Source: Eisenbergiella tayi (GTDB lineage Bacteria; Bacillota; Clostridia; Lachnospirales; Lachnospiraceae). From it: a DNA stretch of 64,000 nucleotides. The position numbers and the translations under genes are program-made. Shown in pieces: positions 1 to 9,294 of the stretch. The stretch lies in NCBI RefSeq assembly GCF_001881565.1, contig NZ_MPDJ01000001.1, positions 1,565,234-1,629,233 of the forward strand, in the 5' to 3' direction. The notes under the pieces were generated by a model. It saw only the letters and a list, made by a program, of their open reading frames with translations, was not told the origin of the DNA and searched no databases. Position 1 is the stretch's first letter. Each line of letters begins with the position of its first letter.

Positions 1-742
1 CCGTAATGTCCGCAATCCCAAAATATCTCTCTGCAATATAGGCCATTGCAAAACACAGCGCCAGCCCCAAAATAGGAATTCTCCTCGTATGGGGATATCT
101 TTTATCCATCCATTTAAACGCAATGTAGCAGACAAAACCAACACCGATGGCAAACAGGAAAAAGAGAACGGTATCCATAATTACGGTTCCCGGATTGGAT
201 TCCGGATTTTTAAAGCCGATAACAAAGGTAAGCACGATAATACCGATAACATCGTCAATAATTGCGGCGCTGAGAATGGTGGTTCCCACCTTCCCCTTCA
301 GTTTTCCCATTTCCTTCAGGGATTCCACCGTAATGCTGACGGATGTGGCTGTGAGAACAACTCCTATAAATACCGCCTTATAAAACTCTTCCGATCCCCA
401 TGGCATCATACCATAAAATCCCATATATAAAAGAGCGCCTCCCACAAGCGGCACTCCCACTCCGCAAAGGGCAATGAGCAGCGCGATTGGCCCGGTTTTC
501 ATCAGCTCACGCAGATTGGTTCCCAGACCTGCGGAAAACATCAGCAGAATGACGCCTATTTCCGCCATCTGCAGGATAAAGTTGGACTGCTGTACCAGCC
601 CCAGTACACTGGGCCCCAGTATCAGGCCCGCCACGATTTCCCCGACTACCTGGGGAGCCTTGCATTTCCTTGCCAGAATTGCAAATATCTTTGCTGCAAC
701 AATAATGATAGCTAAATCTCTGAACACACTGTACGCTTCCAT
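1..742 (-). CDS. CPA2-family cation:proton antiporter (C-terminus cut by window edge)
   Basis: This gene encodes a membrane cation:proton antiporter of the KefB/NapA type that would exchange Na+ or K+ for H+. I translated it directly: it opens MEAYSVFRDLAIIIVAAK and stays open to the window edge, giving about 247 of the usual 380-400 residues. Hydrophobic helices follow one another throughout. The CPA2 hallmarks are APQVVGEIVAGLILGPSVLG near the N-terminus and the double-aspartate motif in SAAIIDDVIGI, the likely ion-binding site. No regulatory NAD-binding (TrkA-N) domain is visible because the C-terminus is missing. The ATG is preceded by a GAGGGAGAA ribosome binding site. The ion specificity cannot be told from sequence. 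Confidence 0.9.
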   Translation of the reverse strand, partial: MEAYSVFRDLAIIIVAAKIFAILARKCKAPQVVGEIVAGLILGPSVLGLVQQSNFILQMAEIGVILLMFSAGLGTNLRELMKTGPIALLIALCGVGVPLVGGALLYMGFYGMMPWGSEEFYKAVFIGVVLTATSVSITVESLKEMGKLKGKVGTTILSAAIIDDVIGIIVLTFVIGFKNPESNPGTVIMDTVLFFLFAIGVGFVCYIAFKWMDKRYPHTRRIPILGLALCFAMAYIAERYFGIADIT

Positions 743-787
743 AATATTTTCTCCCTCATAAAACTTGAATTACCTGTACACAATGTA

Positions 788-831
788 CGCAGGTGCTGCT
801 GACCCCTTGTGGGGTACGGCGAACACCTGCG
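788..831 (-). other. nested stem-loop between fructokinase and the antiporter
   Basis: An 8-bp inverted repeat (CGCAGGTG / CACCTGCG) encloses a second perfect 5-bp hairpin (ACCCC / GGGGT). It lies just downstream of the fructokinase stop and upstream of the antiporter start. There is no T-tract on either side, so it is not a textbook intrinsic terminator. It could be a processing site or a Rho-independent pause. Confidence 0.5.
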
Positions 832-846
832 TTCCCTTAAATAGTA

Positions 847-1812
847 TCAGTTTCGGGACTGGATAAAGCTTTCCACTTCCTCAATCTCCGGCATAACGCG
901 AAGCGCTCCCTTTCTGGTCGTTACAATGGATGCTGCCGCATTGGCAAAGGTAAGCATCTCTTTCAGTCTGCTTTCATCCAGATCATCAAGTCCGTACTTT
1001 AATATGTAGTGCAGACAGCTTCCTCCGAAGGTATCTCCCGCCCCCGTGGTTTCAATGGTGCTTTCCTGGAGGAACGGGGCTGCCTCCACCTTCAGATCCT
1101 TATAATAAGCCCTGCTGCCGTCCCTTCCCATGGAAAGGAGAATCAAAGGGATATCATATTCTTTTCTCAGCTTCGCAATGCCCGCATCGAAATCCTCTTC
1201 CCCTGTGAACCACTGGATTTCATTATCAGAGATCTTCAGCACATCACACTGTCCGAGTCCGTAAGCGACCTGGACCTTGGCATCCTCCAGGGAATTCCAC
1301 AGAGGGGGACGAAGATTGGGATCAAAGGAAATGACCGCACCGCTTTCTTTTGCCACCGCAATGGCCCTCTTGGTCGCTTCCCTCACCCCGTCATGGGTCA
1401 TGCTGAGCGTACCGAAGTGGAATATCCTGGAATCCTTTATCAATTCCTCATCCACCTCCTGTGCCGTGAGCAGCATGTCCGCTCCGGGATTCCGGAAGAA
1501 AGAGAAATCCCTGTCACCATCCTCAAAGGTCTGTACAAAAGCGAGGGTTGTCCTTGCATTTTCGTCCACAATAAGATTGGAGGTATTGATCCCCACCTCC
1601 TCCAGGGTAGACTTCAGCTTCAGGCCGAAGATATCCTTTCCCACCTTACCGATGAAAGCGGTAGGATGTCCGCATTTGTTCAGCATCGCCAGGACATTGC
1701 AGGGCGCTCCTCCCGGATTTGCTTCAAAAAGAGTATTTCCCTGTGCGCTTTTTCCATTATCTGTAAAGTCAATTAAAAGTTCGCCTAATGCCGTTACATC
1801 AAATTTTTTCAT
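847..1812 (-). CDS. scrK: fructokinase, PfkB family
   Basis: It phosphorylates fructose to fructose 6-phosphate in the cytoplasm, feeding glycolysis. The 321-residue length is normal for PfkB sugar kinases. The N-terminal PfkB signature lies around residues 33-48 (GGAPCN...GKVG follows). The C-terminal signature TTGAGDTFGG near residue 255 holds the catalytic aspartate and the anion hole. The EANPGGAP segment is typical of bacterial fructokinases. The start has a GAGGAAAGG ribosome binding site 6-8 bases upstream. A GH32 beta-fructosidase sits about 22 kb away at 23997-25520 and would supply free fructose. Ribokinase-like specificity for another sugar cannot be excluded. Confidence 0.88.
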   Translation of the reverse strand: MKKFDVTALGELLIDFTDNGKSAQGNTLFEANPGGAPCNVLAMLNKCGHPTAFIGKVGKDIFGLKLKSTLEEVGINTSNLIVDENARTTLAFVQTFEDGDRDFSFFRNPGADMLLTAQEVDEELIKDSRIFHFGTLSMTHDGVREATKRAIAVAKESGAVISFDPNLRPPLWNSLEDAKVQVAYGLGQCDVLKISDNEIQWFTGEEDFDAGIAKLRKEYDIPLILLSMGRDGSRAYYKDLKVEAAPFLQESTIETTGAGDTFGGSCLHYILKYGLDDLDESRLKEMLTFANAAASIVTTRKGALRVMPEIEEVESFIQSRN

Positions 1813-2016
1813 ATATGTTCGCCTTTCCTCATTATACAGCTAAATGCAGCTGATCTTTTAGATTTATTCTAACAGTTTTTATAAAAAATGGGAACCCTTA
1901 TCATAATCTTAATTTTTTCTAAATCCTTTCTGAAACTCAAGATATTTTCTGACAATATGTTATACTATGGGTATCACAAAATAACCCCTCTTTTTTTAAA
2001 GAAAGGAAATAGTAAA

Positions 2017-2418
2017 ATGGACATTACAGAAGGAATCAAAAAAATATTTTTGGCAGGCGTTGGTGCCGTAGCCACCACCGGCGAAGCCGCTAAAAACCTG
2101 ATCGACAATCTGGTGGAAAAAGGAGAGCTTACCGTTGAGCAGGGCAAGGTTCTCAATGAAGAGCTCAAACGCAATACCAAAGAAAAAATCAATAAGCATG
2201 TAACCGTAAATGTGGTAAATGAATTCAAGGATGTTTTTTCTGCAGTGGACAAGATGTCCAGGGAAGAGCTGGAAGCCCTGAAGGAGAAGCTGGAATCACT
2301 TAAGGATGCCGCTCCTGCAGAGGAAGAAGAAGCCAAAGAAGACTGCGGCTGTGAAGAAGAATGCTCTTGTGAAGAAAAAACCGAAACCTGTGACGGGGAA
2401 AATTGTGACAACAAATAA
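2017..2418 (+). CDS. phasin-like protein with cysteine-rich acidic C-terminal tail
   Basis: This is a 133-residue protein. Residues 1-75 (MDITEGIKKIFLAGVGAVA..., then a helix with LIDNLVEKGELTVEQGKVLNEEL) resemble PhaI/PhaF-type phasin-like proteins found in Firmicutes beside AarF/UbiB kinases. A second amphipathic helix follows to about residue 100. The tail after residue 108 is highly acidic and has six cysteines in C-x-C, C-x-C and C-x4-C spacing. I chose the ATG at 2017 because AAAGGAAAT lies just upstream and because the family starts MDI/MD. An extended -10 (TGTTATACT) sits at 1958-1966. Its stop overlaps the proposed start of the AarF/UbiB gene, implying co-translation. The function is unknown and no polyhydroxyalkanoate genes are nearby. 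Confidence 0.8.
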   Translation: MDITEGIKKIFLAGVGAVATTGEAAKNLIDNLVEKGELTVEQGKVLNEELKRNTKEKINKHVTVNVVNEFKDVFSAVDKMSREELEALKEKLESLKDAAPAEEEEAKEDCGCEEECSCEEKTETCDGENCDNK

Positions 2419-4000
2419 CAAGCAGCAAAATGACGCCTCCGGTATCCGCCTTAAAGAGATACTGGGGGTTCTGAAAAAGCATCATATTACGTCCGGTATT
2501 CAACCGGAGAAACTCCGGCAGATATTGGAGGACCTGGGCCCTACCTATGTGAAACTGGGCCAGATTATGTCCATGCGTTCCGATATGCTGCCGGAGTCTT
2601 AATGTAAGGAGCTTGAACGGTTAAGAACCGATGTGAAGCCCCTTCCTTTTGATGTCATCCAGTCAGAAATAGAAAAGGAACTGGGAAAGCCTGCGGATGT
2701 ATTTTTTAAAGAAATATCCCCTGAACCGCTGGGTTCCGCGTCCATCGCCCAGGTTCATCCGGCGGTCCTCAGCAACGGAGATCAGGTCGTTATCAAGGTT
2801 CAGAGGCCACAGATCCATGAAATCATGGAGGAAGACATCAAACTGATGCGCCGCGCGGTTTCTCTCCTTAAATTTACCATGGGGACAGGAGAACTCATCG
2901 ATTTCCGCACGGTTATTGATGAACTGTGGAAGACCTCCCAGGAGGAAATGGATTTTCTGAAGGAAGCCGCTAACTGCGATACCTTTTGGGAAAATCACAG
3001 GGAAATTAAGTATGTGACCTGCCCTAAGGTTTATCATGAACTGACCACCTCCCACATTATGGTTATGAGTTATATAGAGGGAATTCAGCTTGACCACATC
3101 GGGGAACTGGAAGAGCAGGGCTATGATATGACGGAAATCGGCCGGAAGGCCGCAGAAAATTACTGTAAGCAGATACTGGAAGACGGTTTTTTCCATGCGG
3201 ATCCCCATCCCGGCAATATCCGTATTTCCGGCGGGCAGATCGCCTGGCTGGATTTGGGTATGATGGGAACCCTTTCCTCCCGTTACCGCGCTCTCTTTAA
3301 ACGAGCGGTATCCGCAGTCCTGAAAAATGACATCTATGATTTAAAAAACGTGCTTCTCGCCCTCGGGGATGCCAAAGGGCGTATTAATCATGCCCGTTTA
3401 TACACGGATATAGACGATATTGTAAGCAAATTCCTTACCACTGGCTTCGGAAACATGGACGTGGGAGATTTGATTGAAAAGCTTCTGGATATGATAAAAT
3501 CCCACAATATTGCCATTCCGCCCGATATCACTCTCCTGGGCCGGAGCATGGTGACTATGGAAGGCATGCTCTCCGCCTGTTCTCCGGAGGTAAATATGTT
3601 CCAGATCCTTTCCGGGCATATGACCTCCATACTCCTTGACGATTTTGATCTCCGCCACGAGCTGAAGCACAACGCGCGCCTGGCCTATTCTTCCCTTGCC
3701 AAATCCCTGGAAATTCCTGCCCAGCTGTCCGATTTGCTCAGCATCACCAAAAACGGACAGACCAAGCTGAACCTGGAGCTTACAAATGTGGAAGAAGCCG
3801 GCAGCATGCTCCAAAACAGCGTACACTTTCTGTCTCTTTCCATACTGACGGCCTCCTTATTTATCGGATCCTCTCTTTTATGCCTGGCTCCTGTGAAACC
3901 CCTTCTTCTGGGAATTCCCTGGCCTGCATTTGTGGGATTCTGCATAGCTGGCGTTCTTTTTATCTGTCTGCTCCTGCGTATCTTTTTCCGCAGGAAATAA
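2405..4000 (+). pseudogene. AarF/UbiB (ABC1) family kinase-like gene interrupted by an in-frame TAA
   Basis: The ABC1 family comprises atypical kinase/ATPase proteins linked to isoprenoid lipids. The reading frame is intact on both sides of one TAA at 2600-2602. The stop falls in the conserved LPxEY segment (DMLPES-stop-CKELERL), where the family has tyrosine, so TAT or TAC to TAA is the simplest explanation. Before it lies the KxGQ motif (YVKLGQIMSMRSDMLP). After it lie the ATP-lysine segment VVIKVQRP, HADPHPGNI, the metal-binding LDLGMMG and two C-terminal membrane helices. I place the start at GTG 2405 behind GGGGAAAATT, overlapping the phasin-like gene. Otherwise the gene has no decay. 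It could be a fresh nonsense mutation, a sequencing error or, less likely, readthrough. Confidence 0.8.
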
Positions 4001-4006
4001 ACCCTG

Positions 4007-5491
4007 TTACCGTTTCTGATACCATCCTGGCTCCCCCGGAGTCAGGTTCATGTTAATCTGCTTGATTTCCTGATACTCCTCAAGTCCATGGGTTCCCAGT
4101 TCCCGCCCGATCCCGCTCATTTTATAACCGCCCCAGGGACCCTCGGTGAATGCCGGGTTATAGCAGTTAATCCAGGTAATTCCCGCGCGGATCTCTTTGA
4201 TGACGCGGATCGCCCTTGCTACATCGTTGGTAAATACGGCACCTGCCAGGCCATATACCGTATCATTTGCAAGCCGGACTGCCTCCTCCTCCGTTTCGAA
4301 GGTCTGAATCGTTGCCACCGGGCCGAAAATTTCCTCCCTGACTATTCTCATATCTGCCGTACATCCATCGAAGATCGCCGGTTTTACAAAATATCCTTCC
4401 GCACATTTCCCTTCCGTATATCTTGTTCCGCCGCATATCAGCCTGGCTCCCTCCTGCTTTCCAAGTTCAATATAAGACAGGACGTCATTCATATGCTTTT
4501 CCGATACTAACGGCCCCATATCCGGATTATCCAGTGCATTCCCAAGCGTCATCCTTTCCGCGCGTTCTGCAAAGCGTCTGACAAATTCATCTTTCACGGA
4601 ACGCTCGATAATAATCCTGGAACCGGCGCAGCACACTTCTCCCTGATTAAAAAAGATTCCCAGCATAGCCCATTCCACAGCCGCATCCAAATCCGTATCC
4701 GCAAAAATAATGTTGGGGGATTTCCCGCCCAGCTCCAGGCCAAGCTTCTTGACATTTCCCGCCGCCGCCCGCATAATACTCTGTCCAACCGCCGTACTTC
4801 CGGTAAAAGTCACCATATCCACATCCGCGCTCTCTGCCAGAAAATTTCCGATACTTCCGCCCGGGCCTATGACCAGATTTACCGTTCCTTTCGGCAGCCC
4901 TGCTTTTTCAAAGATTTCAAACATCAGGATAGTGGATAATACTGTTTCCGAGCTGGGTTTGAAAATGATGCAGTTTCCCGCCGCCAGTGCCGGCGCCAGC
5001 TTCCAGACTCCCATCAAAAACGGAAAGTTCCACGGCGTAATGAGTGCACATACTCCTATGGGTTCCCGTACTTCCATGGAATGCATCCTTCCGAAATTGC
5101 CGTTGACCTCATAAACACCTTCCTTCGGCGTACGGATCAGCCCGGCATAATATCGGAAACAGTGAACCGCGTCATCCACATCCGCTTCCGCTTCCCGAAG
5201 AGGTTTTCCATTATCCATCGCTTCGGTTTCCGCGATATTCTCCAGATTTTCCTCCACCAGTGATGCAATGTGCAGCAGAATATCACTCCTCGTCTGTACA
5301 TCCATATCCCGCCATGTCCGTTCTTCATAAAACGCTGTTTTCGCTGCGGTAACAGCCGCCTTTACATCAAAAATACTGTTCTCCCTTACTTCTGCAATTA
5401 CTTCGCCGGTTGACGGATTGACGGACTGAAGGATCCTGCCGGAGGTGCCGTCCATCCATTCTCCGTTAATAAATGTTTTCTTATGCTCCAT
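4007..5491 (-). CDS. NAD(P)-dependent aldehyde dehydrogenase, betaine-aldehyde/aminoaldehyde type
   Basis: It oxidises an aldehyde to its acid. All family landmarks are present: WNFPFLMGVWKLAPAL (cofactor segment), FTGSTAVGQSI, the catalytic glutamate in LELGGKSPN near residue 260, and the nucleophilic cysteine in GEVCCAGSR near residue 296, followed by EEIFGPV. Length is 494 residues. I use the second methionine (MEHKKTF) because GAGGAA lies just before it. Overall it resembles BetB/GbsA or gamma-aminobutyraldehyde enzymes. As the last gene of the operon that contains an omega-aminotransferase and two alcohol dehydrogenases, it probably disposes of a semialdehyde made by the aminotransferase. 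The substrate is inferred, not shown. Confidence 0.88.
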   Translation of the reverse strand: MEHKKTFINGEWMDGTSGRILQSVNPSTGEVIAEVRENSIFDVKAAVTAAKTAFYEERTWRDMDVQTRSDILLHIASLVEENLENIAETEAMDNGKPLREAEADVDDAVHCFRYYAGLIRTPKEGVYEVNGNFGRMHSMEVREPIGVCALITPWNFPFLMGVWKLAPALAAGNCIIFKPSSETVLSTILMFEIFEKAGLPKGTVNLVIGPGGSIGNFLAESADVDMVTFTGSTAVGQSIMRAAAGNVKKLGLELGGKSPNIIFADTDLDAAVEWAMLGIFFNQGEVCCAGSRIIIERSVKDEFVRRFAERAERMTLGNALDNPDMGPLVSEKHMNDVLSYIELGKQEGARLICGGTRYTEGKCAEGYFVKPAIFDGCTADMRIVREEIFGPVATIQTFETEEEAVRLANDTVYGLAGAVFTNDVARAIRVIKEIRAGITWINCYNPAFTEGPWGGYKMSGIGRELGTHGLEEYQEIKQINMNLTPGEPGWYQKR

Positions 5492-5553
5492 AAGTATTCC
5501 TCTGTTCCTCTGCTTCTGCATAACAATTCAGACAATTCTGAACTGTCATGCTT

Positions 5554-6696
5554 TTACAATGCTCTGCGATACAGCTCCCTGATCTGAGATCTGCTGAAAC
5601 TGACAGGATGGCAGGAAATTCCGGCCGCAGAAACTTTTATACAGTTTTCTGTCATCCAGTCCACATCCTCTTCCCGTATGCCCAGCCCTGTCAGTGTTTC
5701 CGACAGCTGCAGCCGCTCCAGAAGCCCGCGGATCTCTGCCGCACAGTCCGTCTCATCCGTGCCGCCGATACATCGGGAGATCTCAGCAAATTTTTTCCTG
5801 TCTTCCTCCGCACAGCAGCTGATTGTCTCCTCCATAATTACCGGTGTCAGCGCCGCAAGGCCTCTGCCATGCACAATATTGCGAAGCCCGCTGGCAGGAT
5901 GCTCCATTCCATGGGGCAGGGTCACACCCGCCGAATGGATGACCATTCCTCCCAGTGTACTCGCCCAGCTCAGGGCATCCCACGCCTCCAGGCTGTATTG
6001 TCCCTCGTAGAGGGGCACCAGATATTTTCCGATAAGCTTCATCCCCTGCAGGCTCATCATATCGGTGAGCGGCTGCCCGAATTTACTGATAAATGCTTCC
6101 ATACAATGACAGAATGCGTCAAAACCCACGCTTGCCAGAATACTTTTCGGCATGGTCATCATACATTCCGAATCTATAATGGAAGCTTTTGCAACAATAG
6201 CGTTGCAGCGCAGGGATTTTTTATCGCCGTTAAGCGGGTTTGTCAGCACCGCAAAACCGTTACCCTCGCTTCCGGTCCCGCAGGTCGTCGGGACCAGGAT
6301 AATCGGCAGAGCAAGGCTGCTCTTTCTCCGTCCGAATATGTAATCATTGATGTCTCCGTCATTCACACTTAAAAATGCCGCCGCCTTCGCACAATCCATG
6401 ATACTTCCGCCGCCAAGGCCAATGACGGTATCGCATTTTTCCTGTCTGATAAATGCAGCGGCTTCCATTGCCGTTGTGGTCAGCGGATTCTGCTCCACCC
6501 TGTCAAAAACAACACTTTCCACTCCCGCTTTTTCCAAATATTCAGCTACCCGGTTCAGCAGACCTGATTTTCTGGTACTGCTGCGGCCCGTAACAATACA
6601 TGCCCTGCTTCCATAATCTACGGCAATATCTCCTATTCTGCTGACACTTCCCCTGCCGAATATCAGATTAACCGGCAGGTTATATTGAAATTCCAT
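5554..6696 (-). CDS. iron-containing alcohol dehydrogenase (second copy of the cluster)
   Basis: This group III Fe-dependent alcohol dehydrogenase of 380 residues would interconvert an aldehyde and an alcohol with NAD(P)H. The nucleotide-binding GLGGGSIMDCAKA is near residue 95. The predicted metal ligands are Asp and His in GFDAFCHCMEAF, His in LPHGMEHPASG and His in NIVHGRG. It is clearly divergent from the neighbouring Fe-ADH at 8115-9278, so the pair is not a recent duplication. In the cluster context, a semialdehyde to hydroxy-acid reduction (such as 4-hydroxybutyrate or 3-hydroxypropionate formation) is an attractive role, but it is inferred. It lies 14 nt downstream of the aminotransferase. 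Confidence 0.85.
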   Translation of the reverse strand: MEFQYNLPVNLIFGRGSVSRIGDIAVDYGSRACIVTGRSSTRKSGLLNRVAEYLEKAGVESVVFDRVEQNPLTTTAMEAAAFIRQEKCDTVIGLGGGSIMDCAKAAAFLSVNDGDINDYIFGRRKSSLALPIILVPTTCGTGSEGNGFAVLTNPLNGDKKSLRCNAIVAKASIIDSECMMTMPKSILASVGFDAFCHCMEAFISKFGQPLTDMMSLQGMKLIGKYLVPLYEGQYSLEAWDALSWASTLGGMVIHSAGVTLPHGMEHPASGLRNIVHGRGLAALTPVIMEETISCCAEEDRKKFAEISRCIGGTDETDCAAEIRGLLERLQLSETLTGLGIREEDVDWMTENCIKVSAAGISCHPVSFSRSQIRELYRRAL

Positions 6697-6709
6697 CCAT
6701 CAAATCCCC

Positions 6710-8077
6710 TTATCTGCAACTATTTTTTGCCTCGGTAATGGCTTCTTCAAAGATATCAAGTCCCCTTGCAAGCTGGCTGTCTGTGATACACAGCGGAGCA
6801 AGAAAACGAATGACATTCCCGTAGGTTCCCGCATTTTCCAGCATAAGGCCCTTTTGCAGCGCTGTCTGAATCACCTTTGCGGCAAACTCAGGATAGGGTT
6901 CCTTTCCCTCCTTCGTCTTCACGAATTCGATGCCTATCATCGCCCCAAGACCGCGTACATCACCGGCCTCTTCATATTTTGCTTTAAAATCCAGATAACG
7001 CTCTGTCACCTTTTCTCCGATTGCCCGTGCTTTTCCCACATAGTCCTCCCGCTTCATGATCTCCATGGCCTTTAATGCCGACGCGCATGCGAGAGGATTG
7101 CCGCAGTAGGTTCCGCCGATTGTCCCCGCCGGCACACTGTCCATAATCTCCGCACTCGCCGTGATCGCACTGATTGGCAGGCCTGCGCCCATGGACTTTG
7201 CCGTGGCAATAATATCCGGGGCCGCGCCGGCCTCTTTCCAGTACTCCGATGCAAAATAACGGCCGCTTCTGCAGTTTCCGCACTGTACCTCATCCGCAAT
7301 CAGAAGAATTCCATTTTCATCACATATCTGACGGATCGCCTTCACCCATGGAATCGGGGCCGGGATAAAGCCTCCCTCTCCCTGAATGGGTTCAACCAAA
7401 ACAGCCGCCACGTCGGAAGCCGGTGCCGACTCATCGAATAGTCTGGACAGCTTTTCAATATAATAGGAAATCGCCTCATCCTCTGAATAACCTTTGGGAG
7501 CACGGTACAGATACGGGAATTCCGCCCGGTAAATATCCGACGGAAACGGGCCCATGCCAAGCGCATAGGATTTTTTTGCAGTTAGAGCCATTGTCAGATT
7601 GGTTCTCCCGTGAAATGCCCCTGAAAAGCAGATAATGCCCTTCCTTCCGGTATACGCTTTTGCCACTTTAACCGCATTTTCATCCGCCTCTGCGCCGCTG
7701 TTGGCGAAAAATGTCTTTTTCCTTTCACCGCGGCAGGGCATCAGCTCATTGAATTTTTCCGCCAGTTCAATATATCCTTCATGCGCCACCACATTAAAGA
7801 TGCAGTGGAAATATTTTTCTGCCTGTTCCTTTACCGCTTCTATGATCTCCGGCCGGGAATAGCCGATATTCAGCACGCCGACCCCTCCTATAAAATCCAG
7901 GAATTTATTTCCGTCCACATCCTCCAGCACCGCGCCTTCTCCTCTGCTTATACAGATGGGATAGGTGGCTGTGCATAAGGCCTTCGGCAATGCGGCATTC
8001 CGTTTCTTTAACAGTGCCTCCGCCTTTGGCCCCGGCACTTTCTCCGTAATAATCTCAGGCAACGCATCTCTTAACAT
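6710..8077 (-). CDS. class III (omega) aminotransferase, 4-aminobutyrate type
   Basis: This PLP-dependent enzyme moves a terminal amino group from an omega-amino compound to a keto acid. The 455-residue protein shows FANSGAEADENAVK (PLP phosphate binding), GAFHGRT, the PLP-ring aspartate in LLIADEVQCG, and the Schiff-base lysine in ATAKSMGAGLPISA near residue 290, then GGTYCGNPLA. The usual DEVQTGFGR segment is DEVQCGNCRSGR. GabT-like 4-aminobutyrate, 5-aminovalerate, beta-alanine or taurine activity are all possible. Its position with a ureohydrolase and alcohol/aldehyde dehydrogenases favours an omega-amino acid released from a guanidino acid. That link is inference. Confidence 0.88.
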   Translation of the reverse strand: MLRDALPEIITEKVPGPKAEALLKKRNAALPKALCTATYPICISRGEGAVLEDVDGNKFLDFIGGVGVLNIGYSRPEIIEAVKEQAEKYFHCIFNVVAHEGYIELAEKFNELMPCRGERKKTFFANSGAEADENAVKVAKAYTGRKGIICFSGAFHGRTNLTMALTAKKSYALGMGPFPSDIYRAEFPYLYRAPKGYSEDEAISYYIEKLSRLFDESAPASDVAAVLVEPIQGEGGFIPAPIPWVKAIRQICDENGILLIADEVQCGNCRSGRYFASEYWKEAGAAPDIIATAKSMGAGLPISAITASAEIMDSVPAGTIGGTYCGNPLACASALKAMEIMKREDYVGKARAIGEKVTERYLDFKAKYEEAGDVRGLGAMIGIEFVKTKEGKEPYPEFAAKVIQTALQKGLMLENAGTYGNVIRFLAPLCITDSQLARGLDIFEEAITEAKNSCR

Positions 8078-8114
8078 CTTTTTCCTCTTTTCTGCGCCTC
8101 TGTCGCTAATTATC

Positions 8115-9278
8115 TTATTTATACATACTCTGATAAAGCTGCTTTATTGTATTCTCGTCCGCTTCGCGCGGATTATCCGGTGTAGCCGCATCTTCACAGG
8201 CAGACTGCGCAAGCGCTTCAAAATCCGATTCCCTGACGCCTAGTTCAGACAAATGCTGCGGCAGCCCGGAAGCGGTCAGAAAGCTCCGGATGATCTCCAC
8301 ACAATGCGCCGCTGCCTCCTCCGCGCTCTTCGATGTATCGAAGGAAGGATCGAAGGCTGCCGCAAGCTGCCTTATTTTTTCAGGACATGCCGCCGCATTA
8401 AATTCCAGTACATAGGGAAGAATCAACGCGTTCGCCGTTCCATGCGGGATATCATAAAATGCGCTCAGCGGATGAGCCATGGAATGTACAATTCCCAACC
8501 CGACATTCGTAAAACTCATACCGGCAAGATATTGGGCGATCGCAAGCTCCTTCCGTACCTCATAATTTCCGGGTTCCTTTATCACCCTGATAAAATTCTC
8601 CGATATCAGGCTTACCGCTTTCAGCGACAGCATTTCAGAAAAAGAGAATGCCCCTTTTGAAAGATAGGATTCCACTGCGTGTGTCAGGGCATCCATTGCT
8701 GTTGCCGCCGTAAGGGAAAGAGGAAGGGATGCCATGATCTCCGTGTCCAGAATTGCCGCCGCAGGCACCACTTTCGAGTCCATACACGCCATTTTCCGCT
8801 TTTCCTGCGTGTTGGTAATAACGTAATCCATGGTTGTTTCCGAGCCGGTTCCTGCTGTGGTGGGAACTGCAATCAACGGCACCGCCGGATTTTTACTTTT
8901 ATCCATTCCTTCCAGTGAAACAATATCCTCATTTTCCGGATTATTCGCTGTCACAGCCACCGCCTTTGCCGTATCGATAACGGAACCGCCCCCAACAGCC
9001 AGAATAAAATCACTTCCGCTGTTTTTATAGCAGGCAAGCCCTGCCCTGACATTTTCAATGGTAGGATTTGGCTTCACCTCGTCAAACAATGTATAAGGTA
9101 TCCCGTTTTTCTTTAACACTTCTTCTATTTTGCCGGTTATGCCGCATGCTTCCAGCGCCTTATCGGATATCAGCAAGGCCTTCCTGAAATGACATTTGCT
9201 TACCTCTTCCGCAATTTTTTCTCTGGCATACTCTCCAAAATAAGAGGTGCCGGTGTATACCATCCTGCTGATGCTCAT
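8115..9278 (-). CDS. iron-containing alcohol dehydrogenase (first copy of the cluster)
   Basis: This is a group III Fe-ADH of 387 residues with AVGGGSVIDTAKA and VPTTAGTGSE. The full ligand set is visible: Asp and His in AMDALTHAVESY, His in IVHSMAHPLS and His in DIPHGTANAL. It resembles FucO/1,3-propanediol/4-hydroxybutyrate dehydrogenases, and its substrate cannot be fixed from sequence. I start at MSISRMVYTG because GGAAAGG precedes that ATG and because the longer frame would run into the upstream ATPase gene. It sits 16 nt after the ABC ATPase stop, so transport and metabolism genes share one transcript. Confidence 0.86.
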   Translation of the reverse strand: MSISRMVYTGTSYFGEYAREKIAEEVSKCHFRKALLISDKALEACGITGKIEEVLKKNGIPYTLFDEVKPNPTIENVRAGLACYKNSGSDFILAVGGGSVIDTAKAVAVTANNPENEDIVSLEGMDKSKNPAVPLIAVPTTAGTGSETTMDYVITNTQEKRKMACMDSKVVPAAAILDTEIMASLPLSLTAATAMDALTHAVESYLSKGAFSFSEMLSLKAVSLISENFIRVIKEPGNYEVRKELAIAQYLAGMSFTNVGLGIVHSMAHPLSAFYDIPHGTANALILPYVLEFNAAACPEKIRQLAAAFDPSFDTSKSAEEAAAHCVEIIRSFLTASGLPQHLSELGVRESDFEALAQSACEDAATPDNPREADENTIKQLYQSMYK

Positions 9279-9294
9279 CCGCTTTCCTTTCCGG

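Noticed and set aside
1009..1776. Rightward frame of 255 residues
   Set aside because: It is antisense to the fructokinase gene and has no protein signature.
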